Shown piece after piece: positions 18,105-27,935 of a DNA stretch of 37,544 bases (position 1 is the stretch's first letter; the number at the start of each line of letters is the position of its first letter). A program made the position numbers and the translations under genes. The stretch is from the NCBI RefSeq assembly GCF_001202025.1, contig NZ_LGHS01000050.1, positions 1-37,544 of the forward strand, written 5' to 3'. The notes beneath the pieces were generated by a model. That model worked only from the letters and a program-made list of their open reading frames with translations, made no database searches and was not told the origin of the DNA. This stretch comes from Pseudorhodobacter aquimaris. GTDB lineage: Bacteria > Pseudomonadota > Alphaproteobacteria > Rhodobacterales > Rhodobacteraceae.

Positions 18105-18449
18105 GCATTCTGACTTGAACGCAGCGCATCAGCGCAATATCGGGAAGGAAACAGTCCCGTCTGTGCATAAATGCACAAAGGACGTGAACAGCCAGACTTG
18201 GCCCTGAAAGTTACCCTTGTCGTGAGCAACTGTAACAAAATTTGAAAGCTATATCTTCTATTTTACGCTTTAAATATGGGTGTTTGTGCCGATCCCATTT
18301 GGCCGGGAAAAGTTGCCACACAGACAGAAAATTTTGCGTGAAGAGGCGTGAGTGCAGTGTGATTTGTAACGCAACACCGCAAAGCGCATTTGTATTTGAC
18401 GAGGCCAAAGACGCTGGCCTTCGAAAATACACATGTAAAGGAACACACC
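18105..18449. other. Intergenic region before the small secreted protein gene
   Basis: No gene is supported here. It contains a 16-base perfect palindrome, TGTGCATAAATGCACA (18162-18177), which could be an operator. A TTGACG at about 18398 might be a -35 element for the small gene, but no matching -10 is convincing. Confidence 0.4.
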
Positions 18450-18692
18450 ATGAAACGCATTTTGATCGCAACCGTCCTCAGCTTTGCAGCCGCTGGCTCC
18501 GTCTCCGCAATGACCTCTTCGCCTTCGCTGTCGACCGTAGCAGCCGCACAGGCACATCAGATTCTTCCAAATGCCTCCTTTGACAACCTGTCCGCAAATC
18601 AGGTTGCACGCATCGAGGGCCTGCTGTCCGGCGGCAAAGATATGTTGGATACCGAGTTGCGCCAGCTCTTGAACACCGCACTGGAAAGCTGA
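18450..18692 (+). CDS. Small secreted hypothetical protein
   Basis: An 80-residue protein of unknown function. The start ATG is preceded by AAAGGA at good spacing. Residues 1-20 (MKRILIATVLSFAAAGSVSA) are a convincing Sec signal peptide with an Ala-x-Ala-like cleavage site. The mature part of about 60 residues is Ser/Ala-rich, then has short amphipathic helices (NLSANQVARIEGLLSGG, MLDTELRQLLNTALES) with no Cys and no catalytic motif. It is monocistronic, between the MFS gene and a hairpin shared with the convergent amino-acid transporter. The coding potential, RBS and signal make it a real gene; I do not recognise a named family. Confidence 0.8.
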   Translation: MKRILIATVLSFAAAGSVSAMTSSPSLSTVAAAQAHQILPNASFDNLSANQVARIEGLLSGGKDMLDTELRQLLNTALES

Positions 18693-18732
18693 GATCTGTT
18701 TCGCAAAATAGATCTGACAGCACGCAAAAGCG

Positions 18733-18761
18733 CTAAGGGCCGGCCTCGTGCTGGCCCTTAG
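18733..18761. terminator. Bidirectional hairpin between small protein gene and amino-acid transporter
   Basis: CTAAGGGCC (18733-18741) and GGCCCTTAG (18753-18761) form a perfect 9-bp stem with an 11-base loop between two convergent genes. On the minus strand it is followed by CGCTTTTGCG, on the plus strand by GCATTCC, so the T-run is modest in either direction. Confidence 0.65.
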
Positions 18762-18809
18762 GCATTCCCATGGAACGCAAATAGAGCGGGCCAGACCGCA
18801 CCCAAGGAG

Positions 18810-19559
<750 letters not shown>

Positions 19560-19570
19560 GTCTTGATTTC

Positions 19571-20647
19571 CTATCTCTCACTTACGGCCATACGACGTTC
19601 AAGATAGGCGCCGTATCGCGACAGACTGAACACGAATACGAAATAGACCAACGCAATGAAGGCGTAGACTTCGACAAAGGCAAAGGTCCATTCGCCGGTG
19701 CCATAAGCCGCATTGCCCGAGGCCAGAATTTCAAAGAAGCCGATGATGATGACCAAAGAGGTTTCCTTGAAGGTAATGACGATCTGGTTGATTGTTGCGG
19801 GCAGCGCATTTTTAAAGGCTTGCGGCAAGAGAATACGGCTGACCCGGTGCCAATAGGCTATCCCCAATGATTTCGCGGCCTCTTCCTGCCCTTTGGGGAC
19901 ACCTTGCATACCGCCGCGGATGATCTCGGCCTGATAGGCCGAAAAGAAAAGCGCCATGCCAACGATCACGCGGTAAAGCTTGTCGCCCGAGGCCCAGCTT
20001 GGCAACACAAAGGGCAGCACCACCGCAAAGGTGAAAAGAATGGACAGCAGCGGCAATGACCGGATCGAGTCGATAATGACGGCCGTGGTGCCGGATATCC
20101 ATGGCAGCTCGGAACGGCGCAGCAGCGCCCAGACGATCGACAGCGGCATACCGATCAAGACCGTCGCCAAAAAGATAAACACGGTCAGGGACAACCCGCC
20201 CCATTTCGCCTCTTCGACAACCGTCAGCCCCAGTATTCCGCCCTTCATCAGAAAGTAAAAAGCCAGAAACCCGCCGACCCAGATGATCGCGATTGCCCTG
20301 CCGCTCCAGAACCTCGGCAGGCAGCTTAGAACAGTCATCACAACGACCACCACGCAGGCAAGCCCGGAACGCCAGTGTTCCTCATGCGGATAAAGTCCAA
20401 AGAGAATGAGCCGCCAACGGGCCGTGATGACAGACCAGCAGGCACCGCTCGCTGCGCGGCATGCCTCGGCACCGCCTTGCGTTGAAAAAACAGCGCCCAG
20501 AATGGCCCAGTTCAGCACCTTCCAGATAATCGCCCCGATGATAAACGCTGACAGCAGGGTAAGCGCCGTGTTCGCAAGGGTTGAAAAATACCGGTCCCGG
20601 AGCGATTGAAGGACTGTTTTCCTGGGGATGTAATCTACACTAGCCAT
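19571..20647 (-). CDS. Polar amino-acid ABC transporter, permease (AapM/BztC-like)
   Basis: This is an inner-membrane permease subunit. The 358-residue protein has an early TM ([21 protein letters not shown]), then a non-membrane segment with the AapM-typical [24 protein letters not shown], several further TMs, and the permease loop [32 protein letters not shown]. The end ([14 protein letters not shown]) is also typical. ATG 20647 follows GAGAGGG. It probably forms a heterodimer with the permease encoded 12 bases upstream. Confidence 0.95.
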   Translation of the reverse strand: MASVDYIPRKTVLQSLRDRYFSTLANTALTLLSAFIIGAIIWKVLNWAILGAVFSTQGGAEACRAASGACWSVITARWRLILFGLYPHEEHWRSGLACVVVVVMTVLSCLPRFWSGRAIAIIWVGGFLAFYFLMKGGILGLTVVEEAKWGGLSLTVFIFLATVLIGMPLSIVWALLRRSELPWISGTTAVIIDSIRSLPLLSILFTFAVVLPFVLPSWASGDKLYRVIVGMALFFSAYQAEIIRGGMQGVPKGQEEAAKSLGIAYWHRVSRILLPQAFKNALPATINQIVITFKETSLVIIIGFFEILASGNAAYGTGEWTFAFVEVYAFIALVYFVFVFSLSRYGAYLERRMAVSER

Positions 20648-20659
20648 AATGATACCCTC

Positions 20660-21829
20660 TCACATCCGCAGCTGATCGCCCTTGAGGGCGATAGCCTTGT
20701 TAATCCGGTTCAACACTGCGGCCAGCGTGAAGTTGATCAGCAAAAAGCCCCCCATAAGAATGCCGATAAGCTCTAGCGTTTGCCCCGACTGGTTGATGGA
20801 GATCGAGACAACCATAAAGAAATCCGTAAAGCCGATTGCGATGCCCATTGTCGTTGCCTTCATCAGCCAGACGTATTGATTGGTCAGGATCGGAAGCATC
20901 GCCCGTAACGCCAGCGGAAATTTGACACGTGTAAAGATCTGGAACCTGTTCAGACCCAAGGATTGCGACGCTTCTATTTGGCCGCGTCCAACCGCTTTGA
21001 AGCCGCCCCGAACGATTTCCGCGATATAGCCGCCGCCATAGATTGCAATCGCAATGACCAGCGCCGCGAACTCTGGCGTCAAGCGGATACCACCCCTGAA
21101 GTTCAGGCCCTTGAGCGCGGGGATGCTGACAAGCGGTGTCTCGGGGATGCGCCCCAGATAGAGAATTCCGATGGCAACTGCGGTGCCACTTGCGAAAATC
21201 AACCAACGGGTTTTGCGCCTGATATTAGGCTCTATCCGCTTGAAACGGTTTGCAGCACTAAACCAGACGATCAGGCCGAGCGCCAGCAACAGCGCGCAAA
21301 TCGCAAGAAACGCGGCCAGCCCCGTTACATTCAAGCCGGGAACATAAAGCCCGCGACTGCTTATGAAGATACTATCGGCAAAGGAATATGCCTGTTTGAC
21401 CGGCGGAAAGCGTGTCGCAACCGCATACCAGAAAAGCACCTGAACGATCAGCGGGATGTTGCGGAATGTCTCTACATAGATTGTGCCAAGCAATCGTGCC
21501 AGATCGTTTTCCGATGTGCGCGCCAGACCGATGATCATGCCGACAATTGTCGCCAGCACCAAACCGATTGTGCCCAGGAACAACGTGTTCAAAAGGCCAA
21601 TCATCAAGACCTTCCAATAGGGATCAACGGCCTTGAAATCGATCAGAGAGAAGCCGATATTCCAGCCCGTCGACTTATACAGAAAATCAAAGCCCGACGA
21701 TATGCCCTGTGCGTCCAGATTATGTCGCGCAACCGCGACACAGGTTATGATAAGCGCAAAAATCCCGCCAACATAAGCGACCTGTAAAAAGATCCGTCTG
21801 AAACCCTGGCTATTCCACAAAGCGAGCAT
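20660..21829 (-). CDS. Polar amino-acid ABC transporter, permease (AapQ/BztB-like)
   Basis: This is the partner permease. The 389-residue protein has an N-terminal TM after NSQGFRRIFLQ, an AapQ-type long loop (GISSGFDFLYKSTGWNIGFS, ending near DPYWKVLMIGLLNT), VETFRNIPLIVQVLFWY, and the coupling loop RGQIEASQSLGLNRFQIFTRVKFPLALRAMLP. I chose ATG 21829 (MLALWNSQGF) because GAGAAAG precedes it; the longer reading upstream lacks family similarity. A 102-base gap with a strong hairpin separates it from the binding-protein gene. Confidence 0.95.
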   Translation of the reverse strand: MLALWNSQGFRRIFLQVAYVGGIFALIITCVAVARHNLDAQGISSGFDFLYKSTGWNIGFSLIDFKAVDPYWKVLMIGLLNTLFLGTIGLVLATIVGMIIGLARTSENDLARLLGTIYVETFRNIPLIVQVLFWYAVATRFPPVKQAYSFADSIFISSRGLYVPGLNVTGLAAFLAICALLLALGLIVWFSAANRFKRIEPNIRRKTRWLIFASGTAVAIGILYLGRIPETPLVSIPALKGLNFRGGIRLTPEFAALVIAIAIYGGGYIAEIVRGGFKAVGRGQIEASQSLGLNRFQIFTRVKFPLALRAMLPILTNQYVWLMKATTMGIAIGFTDFFMVVSISINQSGQTLELIGILMGGFLLINFTLAAVLNRINKAIALKGDQLRM

Positions 21830-21861
21830 AGCGACTTTCTCATAAATTCTGGTGTTTTGAA

Positions 21862-21887
21862 GTGGCGCACCGCAAAACGTGCGCCAC
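21862..21887 (-). terminator. Stem-loop between binding-protein and permease genes of the amino-acid transporter
   Basis: GTGGCGCAC (21862-21870) and GTGCGCCAC (21879-21887) form a perfect 9-bp stem with an 8-base loop. It is not followed by a T-run on the minus strand. Its position just after the binding-protein gene mirrors the 11427-11451 stem-loop and suggests mRNA stabilisation and lower expression of the membrane subunits. Confidence 0.7.
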
Positions 21888-21931
21888 AAGTGAAGTTTTA
21901 CCTTAGCCGGATCAAAACCAGCCCCGGATGA

Positions 21932-22969
21932 TCAATCAAAAACCATGGGATAGAGAACACCGCCATTGTTCCAGAGGTTATTGATATCGCGCGGCATGTC
22001 GTAAATCGAACCCGAGCCGATATTGCGCTCATAGACTTCCGCGTAATTTCCCACAGCCTTGATCACATTGTAAGCCCAGTCATCCTCCAGCCCCAAAGGC
22101 GCACCCTGATCAGGTGTTACGCCCAGCAACTTGCCGATTTCGGATGTGGGCGGGTTTGCCTTCATCTCATCCACATTTGCCTGTGTAATGCCTTCTTGCT
22201 CGGCAAACCAAAGGGCGGAGAACACCCAGTTCACAAGGTCGACCCATTGATCGTCGCCCTGACGCAGGATGGCGACCTCAGGCTCCATCGCCATGACATC
22301 CGGCAAAAGGATATGGGCCGACGGGTCATCCGAAACGCTCCGGTCAATCGCAAGGGTCGGCCCCCATTGCGCATAAAGATCGCAACGGCTTGAGAAATAG
22401 GCCTCACGGAGTTCTTCTGTTTTCTCGAACAGGATCGGCTCAAGCGTGATACCAATCCGGTCGGCGTAAGAGGCAACCTGACGCTCGATTGTGGTGCCTG
22501 CGGGGATACAGATCGAGCCGCCATCCGCCTCTTTCAGGCTGGTAATCCCGGAATCCTTGCGCACCATCGCCTTGGTCGTCCCAAGGAAATAGGCACGGGA
22601 AAACTGCAGGCCCAATTCCGTGTCGCGGCTAAACGTACCGCCAGACGCCTTGATAACCAGATCGATATCTCCCGACTGCAAGGCAGGCCAACGTTGTGCC
22701 CAGCTGATTGGCACCACGTTTAGCTTGCTTGCATCGCCAAAGATTGCGACAGCTACCGCACGGCAAAGGTCAATATCGAGCCCTTTCCACGCCCCCTTGT
22801 CGTCAACTTCTGCAAACCCCAGAAATGATCCGTTGTGGCCGGAACATTCCAAAGAACCACGCGCTTTGACCTGCTCAAGTGTGGGTCCGACGTTCGCCAT
22901 CGCCGGGGTTGCAAGGGCCGCAACCCCCAGCCCGGCAATCGCTGTAAGTTTCGTAAGAACAGTCAACAT
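21932..22969 (-). CDS. Polar amino-acid ABC transporter, periplasmic binding protein (AapJ/BztA-like)
   Basis: This captures an amino acid or amino-acid-like ligand in the periplasm. The 345-residue precursor has a signal peptide (MLTVLTKLTAIAGLGVAALA, cleavage after AMA) and SBP family-3 signatures: QVKARGSLECSGHNGS, WKGLDIDLCRAVAVAIFGD, RWPALQSGDIDLVIKASGGTFSRD, and the AapJ-type ending DINNLWNNGGVLYP. AapJ homologues usually read RxTxxTxxRD around the binding-site threonines; here the stretch is KASGGTFSRD, so specificity may differ from ordinary L-amino acids. Start 22969 follows GAGAAAG. A shared putative operator lies 35-52 bases upstream. Confidence 0.94.
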   Translation of the reverse strand: MLTVLTKLTAIAGLGVAALATPAMANVGPTLEQVKARGSLECSGHNGSFLGFAEVDDKGAWKGLDIDLCRAVAVAIFGDASKLNVVPISWAQRWPALQSGDIDLVIKASGGTFSRDTELGLQFSRAYFLGTTKAMVRKDSGITSLKEADGGSICIPAGTTIERQVASYADRIGITLEPILFEKTEELREAYFSSRCDLYAQWGPTLAIDRSVSDDPSAHILLPDVMAMEPEVAILRQGDDQWVDLVNWVFSALWFAEQEGITQANVDEMKANPPTSEIGKLLGVTPDQGAPLGLEDDWAYNVIKAVGNYAEVYERNIGSGSIYDMPRDINNLWNNGGVLYPMVFD

Positions 22970-23003
22970 GGCTTTCTCATTCAGGTTAAAGAATAAAGTT
23001 ACG

Positions 23004-23021
23004 ATGTATGATGTATGACAA
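23004..23021 (-). promoter_or_regulatory. Putative GntR operator before the amino-acid transporter
   Basis: The plus strand reads ATGTATGATGTATGACAA. It contains the 14-mer TGTATGATGTATGA (23005-23018), found identically at 30839-30852. On the minus strand TTGTCA (23021-23016) could serve as a -35, with CTTTAT 17 bases on, so a bound repressor would cover the promoter. It lies between the FAD-oxidase stop and the binding-protein start. Assignment to the FCD-GntR regulator at 35554 is inference. Confidence 0.6.
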
Positions 23022-23037
23022 CTTTTCAACTAAAACT

Positions 23038-24255
23038 TTAGATCACGGCCTCTTCCATGAAGGGTTCGTTTCGCTCTACGCGCTCATAAGAAAGCTGCGA
23101 CAGATCAAGCGTCCGGTATTCACCGTAAACGATCAGCTCGCTCACCCCCCGACCAACGGCTGGGGATTGCTGCAACCCATGCCCCGAGAACCCGTTGGCA
23201 AACATGAAGTTCGTTACCCGCGGGTGGAACCCGATTATCGCGTTATGATCCAAGGTGTTATATGCGTAATGCCCAGTCCAGAACTGCTGTACCTTCAGCG
23301 CGTCAAACTGGGGGATACGGTTATAGAGCGCGGGCCAGATGTAATCGTCAAACTCATCATGTTTGGTTTCAAAATCATCATAATCCACGGGCCCGTCAGG
23401 TGTCGGTGTGTTGCCTGTCAGAAAAAGCTGGTTCTCCGGGCGCACAAATGTTCCGTTCATGTCGATCACATTCGGCATACGTCCGGGAATGGGCGTCATG
23501 GATGAAAAGACAAAGCTGTGACGTTTGCGCGGCTCGACGGGTATATTCAGACCGGCCATATTGGCAACTTTGTTCGCCCTTGGCCCGGCCGCATTGACCA
23601 GCAGCCCACAGGCAATCTTGCCACCTGTGGCAAGGGTAATTCCTGAAACCTTGTCGCTCGCAACTGTCACGCCCTGCACCTCGTTGTCGATATATTCAAC
23701 ACCATTGGCGCGCGCACCACGTTTAAATCCTCCCATCATGCCCATGCTGTCAAACCAGCCTTCTTTTTGGGCACCCCAAGATCCACCGCCCAAATCATCA
23801 ACGTTCAACCAAGGAAACTTTGCCTTCAGGGCGCCGGGATCAAGGAATTCGGTATGCGCGCCCAGACTGCGTTGAAGCTCGACCCGTTCCTTGGCTGCCT
23901 CAACCCCGTCGGGGGAATAGCAGTAAAGATAGCCATGCTCTTTGAAGCCGAGGTCGGGCGATTTCTCTCCCGGATAGAATTTCTGCATCCTGTCGCGGAA
24001 GTTTTCGATAAACTCGACGCCAAACTGGCTGATCTTGACGTTGATCGGGTTGGAATATTGTTGGCGGATCGCGCTTGTCGAAAGGGCGGTTGACGAAAAC
24101 GCATAGGAACTGTCGCGTTCCACCACCAGAATGGAGCCGTCAAAGCCCGTATTCTCGGCCAGCCAATATGCAACGGATGACCCGATAACCGCACCACCCA
24201 CGATGACGACATCATAAGATGTCTTGATCGGTGCACTGTAATTTTTCGCTTGCAT
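23038..24255 (-). CDS. FAD-dependent oxidoreductase, DAO (sarcosine/glycine oxidase-like) family
   Basis: This flavoprotein probably oxidises a C-N bond of an amino acid or N-substituted amine to an imine. The 405-residue protein has an N-terminal dinucleotide fold, SYDVVIVGGAVIGSSVAYWLAE. Its GxGxxG motif reads GGAVIG (20-25), with Ala in place of the middle Gly. ILVVERD binds the ribose, and substrate-domain motifs GWFDSMGMMGGFKRGARANG and LLVNAAGPRANKVANMAGL follow. The C-terminal FAD contact is NFMFANGFSGHGLQQSPAVGR. No covalent-flavin Cys motif is obvious. It lies 3 bases after the dehydrogenase-like gene and looks like the end of the aldolase-HyuAB-aminotransferase operon. RidA in the same cluster would suit imine products. 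Confidence 0.9.
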   Translation of the reverse strand: MQAKNYSAPIKTSYDVVIVGGAVIGSSVAYWLAENTGFDGSILVVERDSSYAFSSTALSTSAIRQQYSNPINVKISQFGVEFIENFRDRMQKFYPGEKSPDLGFKEHGYLYCYSPDGVEAAKERVELQRSLGAHTEFLDPGALKAKFPWLNVDDLGGGSWGAQKEGWFDSMGMMGGFKRGARANGVEYIDNEVQGVTVASDKVSGITLATGGKIACGLLVNAAGPRANKVANMAGLNIPVEPRKRHSFVFSSMTPIPGRMPNVIDMNGTFVRPENQLFLTGNTPTPDGPVDYDDFETKHDEFDDYIWPALYNRIPQFDALKVQQFWTGHYAYNTLDHNAIIGFHPRVTNFMFANGFSGHGLQQSPAVGRGVSELIVYGEYRTLDLSQLSYERVERNEPFMEEAVI

Positions 24256-24258
24256 TGC

Positions 24259-25062
24259 CTAGTCCTCAAAATGGCCAGCCGAAGCAAAGCCTCCCCCATG
24301 TGTAGAGATGAACTTGTCGTCAATGGACGGCTCTGGGGTTGATGCTTCCAGCTCCGCTCGGAATGGTTCCGAGCTGTCCTTGGGACGAAAACCGATATGT
24401 GCGGCTTTCCTGTTATCGACCAGCTTTACCGTATTATCCGATATGCCATAGATCACCGTGTGCCCGACAACTGGCGCCAACAACGACCGCCGGAAACATT
24501 CGGCGCAATCGTCAAAACTCAGATATGTGTTCAGGTGACGACGATCTGCGGGTTTTGGGAATGACGAGTAGATCCGCACCGAGACGCTTTCGAGCGCATA
24601 TTTATCCCAGTAATACTGCGCCAATGCCTCACCAAAAGCTTTCGAGACGCCATAGTTGCTATCGGGACGCAACGGGACATCGGTATCCAGCACTTGCGTC
24701 GTCGGATAGAACCCGATGGCGTGGACCGAACTCGCCCATGTCACCCGTTTGACGCCATTCTTGCGGCAGCCTTCATAGAGGTTGTAAAAGCCAAGGATGT
24801 TCGACTGCATGATGCTTTCAAAGGTATTCACGGAGCTTACCCCCCCAAGATGAACGACCGCATCCACATCGCGCGTCAGCTCCATCACCGCATCCATATC
24901 GGAAAGGTCGCAGGTCATCTGCTCTTCATGTGCCTGAAGCGCGCCAACATCCCGCCGACCCGAAAGCCGCACAATATCCGCGACATCGGTCAGTCTTTTG
25001 CGCAACTCGCCACCCAGCATCCCTGACGCTCTGGTGATCAAAAATCTCTTGAACTTAGCCAT
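24259..25062 (-). CDS. NAD(P)-dependent epimerase/dehydratase family protein, uronate-dehydrogenase-like
   Basis: The closest recognisable family is uronate dehydrogenase (Udh), which oxidises galacturonate or glucuronate to the aldarolactone. The 267 residues share its length and pattern: CDLSDMDAV, AVVHLGGVSS, NILGFYNLYEGCRKNG, WASSVHAIGFYPTTQ, the catalytic YGVSK (Y137, K141), VRIYSSFPKPADRRHLNTYLS, IGFRPKDSSEPFR. Oddly, the nucleotide-binding glycine motif reads TRASGMLG instead of TGxxGxxG, with Arg11 in place of the first Gly (codon AGA, one base from GGA). That could weaken or alter NAD binding. It sits 12 bases after the aminotransferase and 3 before the FAD-oxidase gene. Confidence 0.85.
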   Translation of the reverse strand: MAKFKRFLITRASGMLGGELRKRLTDVADIVRLSGRRDVGALQAHEEQMTCDLSDMDAVMELTRDVDAVVHLGGVSSVNTFESIMQSNILGFYNLYEGCRKNGVKRVTWASSVHAIGFYPTTQVLDTDVPLRPDSNYGVSKAFGEALAQYYWDKYALESVSVRIYSSFPKPADRRHLNTYLSFDDCAECFRRSLLAPVVGHTVIYGISDNTVKLVDNRKAAHIGFRPKDSSEPFRAELEASTPEPSIDDKFISTHGGGFASAGHFED

Positions 25063-25074
25063 GGTATTTGCTCC

Positions 25075-26277
25075 TTAATCAAGTGCCCCAAGCGCGTCAG
25101 ATGTGCGCGAGATTGCCGTTTTCAGGTCATCCTGCCCAAGCGCGTAAGACATGCGGAAATAGGGGGACAAACCGAATGCAGCACCCTGCACACCGGCCAC
25201 TTTCGCCGCGTCGAGCAGATAGCCCGTCAAATCGGTATCGGTCTCGATCCGCTTTCCGTCAGGGCCGCGTCGTCCGATAAAACTGGCCATATGCGGAAAG
25301 GCATAAAAGGCCCCATCAGGGCTTAGCACCTCAACGCCCTCAATCGCGCGCAAACCGGGAATGACCAAATCCCGCCGTGCCCGAAACTCTGTTCGTGCCA
25401 TTTTTACATAGTCTTGCGGGCCGGTAAGCGCCTCAATCGCCGCCGCCTGACTGATTGAACATGGGTTTGATGTCGATTGTGACTGGATCTTGCTCATCAC
25501 CTTGGCAAGCGCAGCGGGGGCCGCAGCATAGCCGATACGCCAACCCGTCATGGCATAGGCTTTTGCAACGCCGTTCACGATCACCGTGCGGTCTGCAAGC
25601 TCGGGGCAGGCCACGCCAAAAGAGGTGAACGGCGCATCCGCGTACCAGATCTGCTCATAGATTTCATCAGACAGGATCAGCACCCGAGGGTGGCGCGCCA
25701 GAACATCACCCAGCGCACGCAGCTCTGCTGCGGTATAGGCCGCGCCCGAGGGGTTGGACGGGGTGTTGATCAAAATCCAGCGCGTCTTGGGAGTGATCGC
25801 GGCCTCAAGCAACTCAGGCGTCAGTTTGAAACCGTTGCTGATATCGCATCCCACAACCGCGGGAACACCGCCCAACAGCAATGCCATATCGGTATAGCTC
25901 ACCCAATAGGGTGCCGGACAAAGCACCTCGTCGCCCGGCTCTAGTGTCGCCATCAGCGCGTTAAAGATCACCTGTTTGGCCCCATTGCCACAAGTGATGT
26001 TTTCGCGCGCAAACGCCAGACCGTTCTCTCGGCGGAACTTTTCGATGACCGCATCTTTCAACGCGGGCGTCCCGTCAGGCGCGGTATAGCGTGTCTCGCC
26101 CCGCTTCATCGCGGCATAGGCCGCCTCGATGATATTTTCCGGCGTATCAAAATCCGGCTCACCAATCGACAGGTCGATCACCGGCTCACCCGCCGCCTTC
26201 ATCGCCTTTGCCGCCGTCGAGATCGTAATTGCAGGGGAAGGTTTGATCAATTTGATCCGGCTTGCCTCAAAGCTCAT
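25075..26277 (-). CDS. Class I pyridoxal-phosphate aminotransferase (aspartate aminotransferase-like)
   Basis: This transfers an amino group between an amino acid and a 2-oxo acid using PLP. The 400-residue protein is a full-length fold-type I subgroup Igamma enzyme: IDLSIGEPDFDTP, YTAPDGTPALKDA, CGNGAKQVIFNA, PAPYWVSYTDM, NTPSNPSGAAYT (N175), LSDEIYEQ (D204, Y207), the PLP lysine K239 in GVAKAYAMTGWRIGY, and FRMSYAL near the end. Aspartate or aromatic/branched aminotransferases share this build, so the amino donor is not certain. Its ATG overlaps the hyuB stop (26274-26277), indicating coupled translation. Confidence 0.93.
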   Translation of the reverse strand: MSFEASRIKLIKPSPAITISTAAKAMKAAGEPVIDLSIGEPDFDTPENIIEAAYAAMKRGETRYTAPDGTPALKDAVIEKFRRENGLAFARENITCGNGAKQVIFNALMATLEPGDEVLCPAPYWVSYTDMALLLGGVPAVVGCDISNGFKLTPELLEAAITPKTRWILINTPSNPSGAAYTAAELRALGDVLARHPRVLILSDEIYEQIWYADAPFTSFGVACPELADRTVIVNGVAKAYAMTGWRIGYAAAPAALAKVMSKIQSQSTSNPCSISQAAAIEALTGPQDYVKMARTEFRARRDLVIPGLRAIEGVEVLSPDGAFYAFPHMASFIGRRGPDGKRIETDTDLTGYLLDAAKVAGVQGAAFGLSPYFRMSYALGQDDLKTAISRTSDALGALD

Positions 26278-27935
26278 GTTTCATAATCCTTTTTCGCTTG
26301 TTCTGGCGAAATATAGCCAAGCGTCACGTCACGCCGGATGTCCGCCTCCGGCCGTTCCGACGGGTTGCCGAAGCCGCCGCCGCCGGGCAATTCAAGAACA
26401 AGCGTGCGATCAGCCGGCACTTTCTGGCGGCCCTTGGGCCTCATCTTTGTGCCATCGTCCAGCCCGACCGTCCCGGCGGCACCACAAAGCCCCCCCTGCC
26501 GTCCACGGGCAGGATTTTCGACACGATCAAACATCGCCTTGATCCAGAACTCATGCCCCTCATTGGCTTTGATTTCCACAACCTGACCAAGCCCGCCACG
26601 CAGACGACCTGCCCCGCCGGACCCTTCGCGAAACTCTTTGCGCCAGACCGTAATCGGGCCGGTCTGCTCGGTTGCCTCAACCGACATGGCATGAACACCG
26701 GATGGAAATGCCGTGGCATTCAGCCCGTCCAATGTGGGCCGTGCGCCTGAGCCGCCAGAGTTGAACATCAAAATCTCTGACGATTGCAAACGCTCTCCGG
26801 GGGCTGCCTGCGCGCCCTCGATAGGCCGTGCCGATATCTGGATATTCCACAAGGCGCTTGCGCCCTCGGCCGGGGCAACATCAGGCAGGAATTGCGACAC
26901 GGCCCCCAGCACTGTGTCGGGAATGAAATGGCCCAGCACATGGCGCACCGCCACCGGTGCCGGATGTAGCGCGTTCAAAATGCAGCCTTCGGGCGCGCTG
27001 ACGGTGAAGGGCTCCAACGAGGCGTGGTTGTTGGGGATCTCGGGCGCCAAAGCGCATTTCAACCCGTATCCACAATAGGCCAGCGTATAGATCAGCGGGA
27101 CGTTGATACCCAAAGCGCTTTGCCCCGAGGTGCCGTCAAAATCGGCATGTACCCCCTTGGCAGAGACATCCAGCCGCACCTTCATATGTACCGGCTTGTC
27201 ATAGCCATCCACGGTCATATCATTGCTGTAAGACCCTGCAGGAAGGGCCGCGAGTTTTTCCAATGTGGCGGCGCGACTGTTTTCAAAGATGAAGTCACGC
27301 AACGCGTCCAGCGACTCCAGTTCAAACTCGGTCATCATTTCCATTAGGCGCAGATGGCCAATATGGTTACACGCGGCCAAGGAATGCAGATCGCCGATGA
27401 CCTGATCCGCCTCCCGGACATTGTGACGCAGGATATTGATCAGATCCCGGTTCAGCTTGCCGCGCGCGGCGAACTTCATGATCGGAATAAAGATCCCTTC
27501 CTCATAGACCTCATTGGCATCTGGCCCAAAGCCGCGCCCGCCCACGTCAACCACATGCGCGGTACAGGCAAAATAGCCAACCAACCGCCCCTCCCGAAAC
27601 GAGGGGGTGACAAATGTGAAGTCCAACAGATGGCCCGTCCCTTTCCACGGGTCATTGGTGATATAGACATCGCCCTCGTGGATGTTGCCCTCGCCCAGCA
27701 CTTCGATGAAATTGCCAACGGCCGCGGCCATCGCGTTGACGTGGCCCGGTGTGCCCGTAACGGCCTGAGCCAGCATTTTGCCGCTACTGTCAAAGACGCC
27801 CGCCGACAGGTCGCCAGCCTCACGCACCGATGTCGAAAAGGCTGTGCGCACCAAGGTCAGCGCCTGTTCCTCAACCACCGAAATCAAGCGGTTCCACATG
27901 ATCTGAAAGTGAACGTCGATGAAATCATTGCTCAT
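26274..27935 (-). CDS. hyuB: Hydantoinase B/oxoprolinase beta-subunit family protein
   Basis: This partners HyuA in an ATP-dependent enzyme of the 5-oxoprolinase/N-methylhydantoinase family, which opens lactam or cyclic-amide rings; related carboxylases act on ketones. The 553 residues are full length: FSTSVREAGDLSAGVFDSSGKML, GDVYITNDPWKGTGHLLDFT, AHVVDVGGRGFG, VRLDVSAKGVHADFDGTSGQ, EFREGSGGAGRLRGGLGQ and ELPGGGGFGNPSER. Its start overlaps the hyuA stop (ATGA), so the subunits are made together. In true 5-oxoprolinases of many organisms the two subunits are fused; here they are separate, so substrate is open. Confidence 0.93.
   Translation of the reverse strand: MSNDFIDVHFQIMWNRLISVVEEQALTLVRTAFSTSVREAGDLSAGVFDSSGKMLAQAVTGTPGHVNAMAAAVGNFIEVLGEGNIHEGDVYITNDPWKGTGHLLDFTFVTPSFREGRLVGYFACTAHVVDVGGRGFGPDANEVYEEGIFIPIMKFAARGKLNRDLINILRHNVREADQVIGDLHSLAACNHIGHLRLMEMMTEFELESLDALRDFIFENSRAATLEKLAALPAGSYSNDMTVDGYDKPVHMKVRLDVSAKGVHADFDGTSGQSALGINVPLIYTLAYCGYGLKCALAPEIPNNHASLEPFTVSAPEGCILNALHPAPVAVRHVLGHFIPDTVLGAVSQFLPDVAPAEGASALWNIQISARPIEGAQAAPGERLQSSEILMFNSGGSGARPTLDGLNATAFPSGVHAMSVEATEQTGPITVWRKEFREGSGGAGRLRGGLGQVVEIKANEGHEFWIKAMFDRVENPARGRQGGLCGAAGTVGLDDGTKMRPKGRQKVPADRTLVLELPGGGGFGNPSERPEADIRRDVTLGYISPEQAKKDYET

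Noticed and set aside
24259-25062. Calling the epimerase-family gene udh with certainty
   Set aside because: Overall resemblance is good, but the cofactor motif is altered and no other uronate gene such as a lactonase or aldarate dehydratase is present.
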